Below, one piece after another: positions 33,825 through 44,709 of a stretch of DNA of 49,848 nucleotides. The stretch spans positions 57,329 through 107,176 of the forward strand of contig UZAN01039799.1 in NCBI GenBank assembly GCA_900618425.1. Reading direction: 5' to 3'. Below the pieces are notes generated by a model. The model worked only from the letters and a program-made list of their open reading frames with translations, made no database searches and had not been told where the DNA came from. Positions within the stretch are counted from its first letter, which is position 1. The number at the start of each line of letters is the position of its first letter. The DNA is from Echinostoma caproni (taxonomy: Eukaryota > Platyhelminthes > Trematoda > Plagiorchiida > Echinostomatidae). The position numbers and the translations under genes are program-made.

Positions 33825-36800
33825 ACGTCGCTCTTGATTTACAAAAAATACATGCCATAGGTCTGGCGATAGATGAACTTTTCACTACCACTTACCGCTG
33901 CAACTAATTGTTTGCGACTGGGAATCAAAAAGAAGAAACCATTCCATAGTGCACTCAAGAAGTGATTAAATATTTCAAATTGATTGATAAATTTCCTGAT
34001 GACGATGGTGATGATGATGACTGATTTGAGCAGGACCGAACAAATGTAGGATCACGAACGGGAGTAACGTATTGGCACAATGTCCGCCCGTCGTGTTGAA
34101 GACAATGGATTATACTCATACCCTACTATTTGTAATGCCGTCTCACATTAATAAAAGTGTGACTACTGGATATTTGAATAAAATCGATAGTAGAGAAACA
34201 ACCATATATGACCATTTGAGATTATAATTTAAAATTTAAAAATTGAGATTGATTGTTGGTTGTCAGTTTAAAAGCATTTAATTTGGATGAGGACACCTAC
34301 GTTGTAAACTTTTGCGTAAAGTACTCTGACAGGCAGAGAAATTATTCAAAAAGGTATATAAAACAATATACGAATTGGCACTCCAGAAAGTGAAAACGGA
34401 TAAATGGTGCAGAAAATTGCCTTGCTGTATTCAAATTTCCCCAAATTATCTCAACCTTTTGAAACTTGTGTGTTCACTTCACATTCAAATCCTATGGTAA
34501 ACAAAGAAGTCACTTTTCACTACCCATTCGGAACTGTTAAGAATTTATGTACCCTTTGTTTCGCCTAGTTAACACATTGGGCATGCAATATGAAGCATGA
34601 CTTGATAGCATAACACTGGATAAATACGCTTAATGAGCGGTGAGAAACGCGAAATCGGTCGTATGATTCCGGGCTATTTTGTTCAGTCACTCAGATACTA
34701 ATTATAATAAGGGCGTTAAACATCGGTTTTAGTGTCCACAGTTTTCTGATAACATTTAGACCACGAAATAATAACATAAGATTTTGGCGATGACTTTTCG
34801 AGGCTTTACATGTATCGAAGTAACTCCAGCAGGGGTAAATGAGGAAGTTTAGGTGAAAATCACTCATTTTTATTACTCGTGTTATACTTTTCCGATGAAC
34901 TCAACGCTCTGGGAAAGTTTCCACAAATTTTTAGGCTAACCAACGCTTACACTGTGATCTCACATCCCATAGCTATAGTATGCTTCTCACGAAACCAATA
35001 AATTGCAGGAATCGAATTATTCCTGTAGATGACAAACAGTTAGTGGTCGTGTGATTTCATGATAGTAACCACAGGGAGACAGTAGTGTGGTGATTACCTC
35101 CGTTCGGACATTAATTTTGCCCAAAATGTATAACTATTTTACCAAGCGAAGAGAGTCACCGAATAGTGAACACATTTAGAACGATTCCATGAGCTTAAAT
35201 CGAGGGAGAACACCAATATTGTTTGTTCAAGATCCTATTTCATCGACAACATTCCCGACTATGTGGTCTGTCTAAAATAGCACGCAGACATTAAACTTTG
35301 CTACTATTACCTTATATTTAGTTGAGAGCTTCGTACAATCAGTAATTCACTGAAGGGATCATATGTTTCAGAGAACGTAGGAATCTACGAGATTTTCGGA
35401 TAAGATCTCAGTTACTGCAACACTACTTTTTCTGATGCAAAGCCAGTAATCCAGTAAACCACCAAAGGGAACCCTACAGAAATTACCGAAAGACTGACAA
35501 GTACATCTTTTCTTGATTCCAATCAATAGGTAATCAAACCCAAAGGACGATCCAACCCACAAAAAACGAGCACAATACTACTCAATCTCTAGGTGGTCAG
35601 TATAACTGATCCATAATTCCCAGCATGATAGACGAGAGTATACTTCAGAGATGTGCCTCAGAGTTTCCTGTGTCCCATTATTGTGGCTTTTTTCTCCAGC
35701 ACTGTTAGGTGTTGTGTGATTGATATTTATTTGGAATGATCATCCTCCATCGAAAGAGCACAATATCGAGTACATTTAGTTAGACATGCCACAATGCTCG
35801 ATTTACAGTGGGAATACTCATCTTCCATGCATTGTTCGGAGTTCAAAACCCGGTGAATATACACTAGTGATGACCTCTGATGAGACCGAAGACCGACTCC
35901 AAACCGTCCGGTATACACGATTGAAGATAGATGAACTGAGATGGTCGGTTCAATTTAGTAGTATGGATTACTGACCATTCTATTTCATATGACTTGCAAA
36001 TCCGATCGAAACGGGGAGAGTTGTAAAGGATATAAGATTGCATCTGGAAAAATGGCAATCTCAAAGTGGAATTCTTCGTGTGTATTCTAATTCATATTGT
36101 CCCCATTATTCACACGTACACATGATGCACTTAGAGAAATAGATCATTTTATTGCCGCTGACAAGTAATGTATTTTGAAAGCAGTCATTGTGTGCCACAT
36201 CATTCGCATGAGATTTAAAAGAATTTGCTGAGGCCGTATTAAGTGGCCGTTATAATAATTAGTAAATTGTCGAAGCAAAGTTTGTCAGTCGTTTGTTCGA
36301 ATGAAATAGATAGTATGAAAACTCGTCCTTCAGTAACAGTCAATATCAGATACTTCTGTGCATTGCAGTTTTATCCTCGCAGTAAATTTCCGGTTTTGAA
36401 CAGAACGATCTGCCTTCCATCTGCCCATACATATTCTTGAGATGCGCCAAGAACTGAGTCCAAGTTTCAATCACCGATCCTAATGCATACGAGTTAATCA
36501 TTTCCGGTAAAACCAACAGGTGACCGGAAAAGTATTGTTGCAAGCATATAATCGGTTTCTCTGTTCTTGCCGCTAATGGACTGTGTTTAAATGCTACTCC
36601 ACTGTCGAGTGATTACCGTAGTTCTGCTCTTAACGGGAATTATATCACTACACATTCCTTTCTATTTCTTATGACTACGAGTACCTCTCATCTTGAACAA
36701 TCGTTAAGATGATTCTTTGATAGTATTTTGTAGTAATGAATAAAACACTGATTGTATGTCAGATGAGCTGCATATTCCAAAACAGACAAAATGTTAATAA

Positions 36801-39350
36801 TTAGTGCACAAAGCTAAGCAGAATCCAGTGATTAAAATTGATTTAATCCACCGCGTAGGAACATGTTAAGAGCGAGCCCAACTGCAGTCAGAACGAATCA
36901 CAACAGAAATGGCAGTGACTGATTCTTCAGTGTTGGCTGACAAAGTGGGTGCAAAAAAGAAGGCAGTTCATAATAAATCAACTTTAATATGAATAAAACT
37001 CCTCAGTGGATAGTAATTCCTGGGTCGTGGGGTGACGAACACGGAAAAACGCTATGAAAGGTTGGGAACAAAATAAACCGAATAATAGGGATAGCAAACA
37101 GTTGAGTACAGATTCAACCTGCCTGGTTTTAGACATAGGCACCCTAGACCATGTTTGGATACCAAAATTACCAGCGATATTTTTTCCCATATGCACTCGG
37201 CAATTATGGATGATCCATATGGTGATAAATATTCAGCAATCTTGCAAGGCAGGATAAATGTAATCTGATAGGGAAGACCTAACTCACAAAAGTACAATAT
37301 ACGAACACCATCGTTGAAACTTGATGGTTGGAATGCATCTGCCGGCAAATAATTTTATTCACTACACTAGTACAGATTGAAGTCAGTGATTAGAGTATAC
37401 ATGTAGAAAAAAGATGAGACTACTGCATTTTTCCATAGAAACAATGAAATGATTTGTGGATGTGCGAGATATCTGTCTGTTTTTTCTCTAGAACCGACAG
37501 TTACGATTATTATTTCACGAGAACCCTCCCCAAAACCGTGATGGAGCAATCATCGAATGCTCAACGGCTGTAATTATGCTTGCTCTTTTGCACGTCATAT
37601 CACAATTACATCAGCCCGTTGGGGCTGTTCACGATGAATTTTGTTTGTCACTGAATACCGTTATATTTATCTTGAGATGTACCCAATTGACTCAATCTGC
37701 AACATAACGTTTAGTCATCCCGATCACCGATATATTTCTATCTGTGCTGCACACGACTGCAAAAACTCACATTCAGTTGCATAAACGCTTGCAATCACCA
37801 TGTATTTGTTTTCTGGCTGGTCGGTTGCAGCAGGGGGAAATTGTCCTTCGATTTTGCACAGATTTTTCGTCGCACTGTGAGTTTCACCTTAGATGTAAGA
37901 TATATTGCATCCTTCAGAACTTTATAGATAACTTTCTTTGTTCTGCGAACTACTTCCTCCATCTTGCCTGAGCTCAGTCTTGCAAACTTGAAGGCAGGAA
38001 TTTCTCCTGTTCCAACTTCCATAGTCACCGAATTTGGAGTAATTCTCATGTTTTCATGATTCAAAAATCATATTACCTGTCTGTTCATCTTTTAAAATCT
38101 GTTGAATAGCACAAAGCATCACTGAGTGCACCGGTTGTATTTTGGATTTATTCCATAAATTTATTGAGCCACTAGGTGCACGAGAAGTAATTTGCATTGT
38201 ACAACTCTATTAACAGAGAAAAATCGGTTTTCCCAGTCAAAGCCGAATATAGTAGTGAAACAAAACAAGTTACATGATCCCATAGGTGTCAACCTTTATA
38301 TTCCCAGCATCCATTCACCTAGGAATAGTACTTGGTGTGACTCGCTTACAGTGGAATGGATAAGTCGGTGTATTGATGCTAAAGTGCTATGGATCATGAC
38401 CCAAGAATTGCAGGTTTCGGCTAAAGCTTGATTGAAAAAGGTGTAATCGCCCACCGAAAGGCATTCGACACATTTCCGTAGTATTGTATTGGCCTCAGAT
38501 GAAACCATCGGTTGCTTATATCTTTAGTTCAATTAAGAATCTTCGAACGGTCACTGCCCCTGACGATTGTTCTACTATCAACTCGTAGGGAAAATAGGAG
38601 TGAACCATATACCAACTTCTGTTGTTCATCCCGCAGTATGGAAACGTGAGAGGATATGGTCATTTCAATCTGAAGGAATCGTTTCGTGTCAAGTGAAATC
38701 ATGCAAGACCTGTTCACTCCCCAAACAGAAGCTATTTTATTATTTGAAATAGATAATACCAAGAATATGAGTGCTGAGAAATTTCTCTTCCTTGCTATTT
38801 ATAGATGCTTATGATTAGCATTCATGTTATACGTACAATGCCTAGAGAAATTTCACTTTCTCGGAAAGCGGCAAACATTTTCAGGAGTCCATCAGAATCA
38901 CAATCACAATCGGCTTTGATTTTTTCCATTTATCACCTTAGCTCACATCTTTTACCAAGCAAGCTGCGGACTTCAATTGGAACTATCCGACGACACAAAA
39001 GTATTACGGTTCCCAGGTGATTTATCATGAACTCTGTGATGAGTGAACTACTGAAATGATCAAAGATATGCTACTAGAAATTTTGTCGACTCCAATGTAG
39101 TCCACTACAGTGTTTTCGTCCCAAAGGTCTTATACTTGTTTCAACCGGTTCGATTGGGAAAGTTTTCCTCTTACATTCATAAAGTATTCATTAGTTTGCA
39201 AACCTAGGATGATAAACTGCCCCACACCTAAAAGGTGCGATATGTTACATTACTAATCTCAAACCTTTAACTTATTTGAAAATATATGTGAAAAGCAAAA
39301 TTTCCAAGAGATAGTACATGGCAATTACCTTTTATTGCTGAAAAATATTC
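33825..39350. other. stretch without recognised genes
   Basis: AT-rich. I looked for splice-bounded exons and TE proteins in six frames and found none. One clean 89-codon minus-strand frame (38064-37795) is charged and has no stop, but I cannot place it. A hammerhead-like core is noted at 35877-35912. Confidence 0.45.
35877..35912 (+). ncRNA. weak hammerhead-like core
   Basis: TCTGATGAGACC is followed 12 bases later by CCAAACCGTCC, which resembles a mutated CGAAACGTCC. Stem II can pair only GAG with CTC, and a stem I partner is unclear. Possibly the end of another Penelope-like copy; weak. Confidence 0.2.
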
Positions 39351-39359
39351 ATCTATTCC

Positions 39360-40440
39360 ATGCCATACTTTCAACCAATTGATTCATTAAGATGGCTGCT
39401 AATTCATTCCAAACTCTGATCAAAATGCTTCAAAATCATTGCCAGGTAACAAATATTTGGTCATTCTCAATCTTGCAAGCCAAATAATCCCATATATGCT
39501 CAACGGCTTTTAGGTCTGGTTACCACGCTGACTACAGCAGCATTCGTATCTGAGCCTTCGTTTTCGTATCGCGACCAAACGTTGAACTGTGAAATTTCGT
39601 GTTTTTATTCTGGTTGTAGACAGCATTTGCTCATGTGGACGCGGACACTTGTTTTCTTGGCACTGGCATTTCGTTGTAAGAAAAGAGGGTTACTTTTCCC
39701 GTCTATCTACATTGTGCCCCACAAGGTTGAAGGTCTTCTGTGGAACTACCCAGAAGTATGTGCATAGCAAGAACAATTTTAGTTCTCAACTTTGCATCGA
39801 CATTCGCGGTGGTTTTGAGAAAAATCCGGTTAGCCCGTCTGAGTAATAAAACTTCCATGTGAGTAGCACTATTAAGAATGCTGTATCACCAAATTACGCC
39901 TAGCTTTCCCATGATATGCGGCTAAAATAGCTACAAGCTTTGGTCATCGAAAGCTCAACTAATCTTTGCTCTATATCTGGAGATACAAAAAGAATAGTCA
40001 GGTACCTTGGTCGCCCGTTGTTCAGCGTAAACTAGTTTTATCAAATGTATCAGATAGAGTACTTTCCTGTTAACGGTCTCAGTTTACCAATGCGATAATC
40101 AATGTCCTCATAATGTAGTTTTTTCAAAATCTGAGGCTTTGGCTCTGTCACTCAGTGAACCGTAATTCTAGCCTTGAACTGCAAAGCATTTTCGTCAGCT
40201 TTCCCACCACGCCCATTTTCAATTGTGTACAAGCTGATCGTTTTATACATGGAGCGAGGAATTTTATTGCTTCCGGATTTTTTACCGGCGCACTGAAATG
40301 CGTTTGGTTTCATTTTAGTGAAATAAAAATTTCATCCCATACAAGATTGCAGGCGCTGAAGTGATTTTTGAATGTTCGCTGTAAAAGCGCGGGACGACGA
40401 ACGAGTCTCACTTTAGTGTAAAAAACTCATTTTGTTACCC
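39360..40440 (-). pseudogene. Tc1-like transposase relic
   Basis: On the minus strand DLKAVEHIWDYLACKIEN (plus-strand 39516-39463) matches the conserved DLNPIEHVWDYL block near the C-terminus of Tc1-type DDE transposases, including the final acidic residue region. Further upstream on the minus strand, up to about 40430, a collinear but shattered stretch (LVRRPALLQRTFKNH, then WDEIFISLK) resembles the part before and at the first catalytic Asp. The region contains many stops and frameshifts. Boundaries are approximate and terminal inverted repeats were not found. Confidence 0.55.
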
Positions 40441-40859
40441 AGGCCACATTAAAATGTCAATACGGTATTTATTGTTTTTACTCCACTACCACTACCGTTC
40501 TCTAAAATTTACAAGTACTCTAAAACGTCCATCTGTATTGATTGCCTACTTGATATTTTTTCAGTTGGTTGTTACAAGTGCCTCATAACGAAGCAATATT
40601 TTACCTGCATGCCCGACAAATAGACCGATGACATCCTATACCTGCCCAGCTCTAATCTGGGTAAGAAGTAGCTTGTGATAGTCCGAATTGTGTACAGCAG
40701 CACCATGGTAGTGCAATAAACAGAATGAAATGTTCTTGACATATGATCTGGGTTTGCAAATGCAAGTCAACTTGAGTAAGGCACTTTAGATAATGAAATT
40801 ATTCAGTAAAGAAGCTTACCAAGCAGATGGAAAAGTCAGGTAGGATAGAATAGGAAAAA

Positions 40860-40896
40860 TAATATATAATATATATATATATAATATATAATATAA
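40860..40896. repeat. (TA)n-rich tract
   Basis: Imperfect AATATATAATATATATATAT run. Confidence 0.85.
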
Positions 40897-40932
40897 AAAA
40901 TAATATAGTTATTTTTAATTTAAATTGACCAA

Positions 40933-41126
40933 CCAAAAATAGGTTTACGCACAATGTATCCCGGATCATTTCGCTGCATCCGTGCACATGTATACTACAC
41001 TTTATGTGATCATCAATAAACCGTCAGAAATAAAAGAATCATAGGTGGGGAAAGAGTGTAGTGTGCACGTGTACGGATGCAGCCAAATGATCCAAGGGAT
41101 ACATTTGCGCAAACCTGTGTTTTTGG
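40933..41126. mobile_element. foldback / MITE-like element with 75-base inverted arms
   Basis: The left arm (40933-41003) and the reverse complement of the right arm (41051-41126) align along their length. Both contain GGTTT[A/G]CGCA, ATGTATCCC, GGATCATTT, GCTGCATCCGT and CTACACT. The arms differ at roughly one position in eight, plus small indels. A spacer of about 47 bases lies between. There is no coding capacity. This fits a non-autonomous DNA transposon or a hairpin-forming element; no family is assigned. Confidence 0.75.
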
Positions 41127-41129
41127 CTT

Positions 41130-43080
41130 TTCTATTCGAATTCACTATGGGGAAACTATGCTTCCTATTTGTAAATAGTCGATGACCAAGATCATATGAT
41201 TAATGAAAACTGGGTACGAAGTATGAGACTATATACATATGTGATCAAACCAAGAACACTGAAAAAGTCCTCCAGAAATAAATCACATTCATTGTGATTC
41301 GTATCAGATGAAAAGTTCTGATTAGGTGACAGGTAGAAGGAGTTTAACTCACAAGTCTCTGAAATGCGATCTGTCTAAGCCGTGCTGAAACAGGCTTAAG
41401 CAATTCGATTCCCTCTTCATTCATCCATCAATATTCTCAGCCGAATAAGTAGGTCAGATAGCCACACAGAACACACTCTCGGGTGGTGGTGAAATGCTTA
41501 CAGTTTGATTGCCAAACTTGGTAAGCAACTACTGAAACGACGCGGTAAAATCAATAACCTCCGTTTGCGAATGTCATTTACAGACAGACTCAGTATGACT
41601 TCGTTCAGGGCAAAAAATTAAACACATCTCACCTGTTTTCTTTGTTAGTCGGGCAATCCATGTGTGATAGAGTGATCAGCTCTTTCGAATTGTCAGAGAG
41701 TGCGTGGGCGATAGAACGATAATCGATGGAGGTAAAATCAATCACTAAACCTGTGATTAAGCAAACTTCCTAAGACCACCAGGACTCAAATGCACTAACA
41801 TCAGACTTAAGGATTTTCTAACGATTAGCCCAAAGCTTAGAAATTAAGCTAGTATTTCGCAAATACGTAGAGGATCTATGACCAACCAACTAACCAACCA
41901 ACCAACCAACCAACCGGTAATTCAATCAAATAAACGACAACCGATCATGTATCACTCCGTACACTCTGTCTATTTGTCCTGTATTGTGCGGCATTTCTAA
42001 ATACGTTCTCATCGATAAAAAGGGGACAGTGAACTGTTGACACTGTAAAATACTTATATTTTATAGGTACCTCACAGAAAATCTCATATTAGTGTTTAGC
42101 TTTGGGATATGGTTTTGAATTGAAGCGGGACAGAAATTTAATGCGTCTTACTGACTAAATATGGAATTATTAATAATTCATTGGTCCGTGAAAATGTTAA
42201 TTATTTCACAATTTCTGTTGATGCCGTCAATAAAATTTGATATTCAGTGCTTTCAATCTTCAATCTTCAGTGTCAGGGTGTGCGTCACATGTATGAAATT
42301 ACTGGCGCGTCTTTGAATTCGGCCGTGTCACTTCACTCAAACATTATACGATACCTTTTTCAATTTAAGATGTCCGAGTATCAATTTAAGATGTTATGTT
42401 GCTATGTGAACAGTAGGATACTGCGATTGCCCCGTCGTTTCATATTGCGTTGTACTTTTTGTGATGCTCTTGTTCCCACGTATAGTCCATCCGTGTGGTG
42501 AAGACACGCCTGCTGTTCAGTCGAAGTCCACTGGGTCTATCTAAGGTTCTCGACTGTAAACAAGGTGTGGTTTCCCGCTCGGGTTAACTGGACAAGCATC
42601 AGACCCCTTGTTGTGGCTGAACTATCCGACCGACCGATAAATAAACCCGATCGGTCGTGTGATCTTCAGGTCGGCCTAGGCGGCGGATAAGCACTGAATT
42701 CGATGCTGATTAAGTGTTGGTAGAGAATCACCATAGGAGAATCAGTTGTGGAACAATGCGCAGTGTAGGAAATTCGGAATGGAAAAAGTTTAAGCGATGG
42801 CGACACGGGTCAACGTTTGACTCATCTAAGACACACGTACTATTTTTCTAAGCCCGTTCGATAAACGGACAATTGCAATAATAAAACTTGTCTTAGGTAT
42901 GGGTTACAATATTCAATAATATAGGCCAACGCAAAACTCTTCTTGGAGTTCTATTAACTGGCTTTTTCGCTTTGAACGATCTTGTTAATTACGGATGAGA
43001 TAGAACTCCGAAAGAAAGAAAGAACAAATATCATTATTATTATTATTTATTTTATAAATGTTGTTCAATATGTTTTCCAT
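41130..43080. other. mostly unassigned; GC-richer island at 42490-42715
   Basis: The island has an AATAAAC inside a GACCGA...TCGGTC hairpin (about 42630-42658) and ends near GGCGGCGGATAAGCACTG. It could be a piece of an LTR, but no second copy or TG...CA termini were found. The rest of this stretch shows nothing. Confidence 0.3.
41881..41916. repeat. (AACC)n repeat
   Basis: Nine ACCA/AACC units with one TAAC interruption. Confidence 0.95.
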
Positions 43081-43099
43081 CCTGCTGCTTGCATAGCAA

Positions 43100-43840
43100 A
43101 ATACGGCGAAGAGAGTTTTCTTCCACCTTCAGAGTAGTAGCGAGTGCAATACTTTCTCATTACGATACTCTGCTTTGGCTCCTCGATCGTTTTCGATTTT
43201 CGGGAACAAATCCAAGGGAGACAGACAAGTTGATCCTGGAAGCCATCCTTTCGTTCCTCTTCGGCCGATCCGTCGGCAGTTGAATTCCGAATCGAGGAAA
43301 CTTCTCAACACCGGAGCAGTGTGCGGTGGTGCACTGTCATGTTGGAACCAAACTGTTACCAACTTCAGTTTCTATAAACCAGATAGCAGGTACCACATTA
43401 TTTTGAGACATTTGTAGTTATGAGGCCTCCAAACAATGTAATAAGCAAAACTGTTCTTACATGTTACGTCTGCGTTAAAATAGTACGGTCCGATAATTTT
43501 GCCGTGCATAATACTAGCCCATACTAACACTTCGGGATTATGAAGCGATTTTCAGTCAACAGAGTGTCTTGGGTTTCCAAAGACCCAACGAATAGAATTT
43601 GTAACATTTCCGTTCACATGAAAAATGGCTCCATTCGTGAAAACCGTTTACCACACATCCAAGTGTGTTGGGTATAGACCATTTCGTGGCTACATTCCTC
43701 ACCGGTTGCATCCTGATTAATTTGATAGACACAGATACCAACTTTCACCCGTATGTTGACGAAATCTTCATATGTTATTACGCAAGCTGGATATTTTACG
43801 GAGTTCCTAAGCACAGGGAAGATCAAGTTCAAGACGATAC
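43100..43840 (-). pseudogene. mariner/Tc1-superfamily transposase relic
   Basis: On the minus strand: FTNGAIFHVNGNVTNSIRW (about 43660-43600), one stop, then VWASIMHGKIIGPYYFNADV (about 43524-43462), a gap with stops, then VWFQHDSAPPHTAPVLRSFL (about 43353-43297) and RRIGRRGTKGW ... SPLDLF (to about 43200). The order and spacing match IS630/Tc1/mariner DDE transposases. The first catalytic Asp position reads Asn (FTNGA for FSDEA-like), the second (QHD) is kept, and the last block is altered (STCLSPLD). Several stops and frameshifts; inactive. Terminal inverted repeats were not located. Confidence 0.8.
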
Positions 43841-44524
43841 CAAAAAAGTGCTGATAGATTATGAATATATTGTGCAGGCTTACAAAACGGGTCTCACACA
43901 GTGCAGTCCCAGAGAAACGTAAATTTACTCAATTTTAAAGAGCAGTATTCATACTCGTTTAGGAAAATGTCGACAAAGTAGCAGCCATCGCTTTAAGAAA
44001 GGATTAAAAACTTTGGGGATCATTATGATACTGGTGTCATGATGACAGGAAGAAACTCCCAGTGAAATTTTGCATTTGGATGAAATTACTTGTACCCGGT
44101 TGACAAATTCATGGGTCTCACCAACCTATGGAGGCGTCGCCTCTGTTATTAACTATAGATGAAGCAAATAAGTGGCCTCAATCAACGAGTACTCGACGAA
44201 AAAATCACTTGCCAGGACCATGACTGTAAACTACATGCTGATTGGATTTCCTTCCATTGATCTCGGAAACTTACATCGGTAAAAGTGATAAACTTATTTC
44301 CCTATAACTTACCTACCTCCATAACTGCACGAATAAATTTCTCTCTGTGTATGGTGGTCGATGATTATAAGAGACATGATAAAACCTTAATTACACTGGA
44401 TTTGAACACTTTGATAACATTCTTACCAGTCTTGATGCAAAACTAGGCTGCGCTTTTACAAACAGATCAGCTTTTTAATTATTCAGGAACGCACCGTTAA
44501 TTAACTGTGATTATTGTTTCACAA

Positions 44525-44705
44525 CGGTGTCTCCGACTGTAGACAGTAGACGGTGTCCTGGTGGCAAGGTCACCGAAAGACGTGTGTTCGAGATCCTGAC
44601 TTTCTCTGACATGCGTTGTGTGGCAGTCATTTGGTTGGCCGCTTCCCTCTTCTCGAATATTGTATCTTTCTGCACTGAATAAAATGAAGTAAAGATGAAA
44701 AAGAA
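44525..44705 (+). mobile_element. SINE-like fragment with tRNA-like head and A-rich tail
   Basis: GTCCTGGTGGCAAGGTCACC, then ACGTGTGTTCGAGATCCTG (B-box-like), and about 100 bases later CACTGAATAAAATGAAGTAA followed by GATGAAAAAGAAGAAGAG. The tail resembles that at 26860-26900. Confidence 0.45.
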
Positions 44706-44709
44706 GAAG

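Noticed and set aside
33989..34022. CTGATGACG followed by GATGATGATG as a hammerhead
   Set aside because: The second part is a trinucleotide repeat and lacks GAAA.
37795..38064. Resemblance to bacterial HU DNA-binding proteins
   Set aside because: Only a short IPAFK-like word agrees; the rest does not align, and nothing else here suggests bacterial DNA.
41881..41916. CRISPR-like direct repeats
   Set aside because: It is a plain tetranucleotide microsatellite with no spacers, in a eukaryotic context.
42490..42715. Solo LTR
   Set aside because: Composition and an AATAAA suggest it, but no TG...CA ends, target-site duplication or second copy could be found, so it is only noted as an island.
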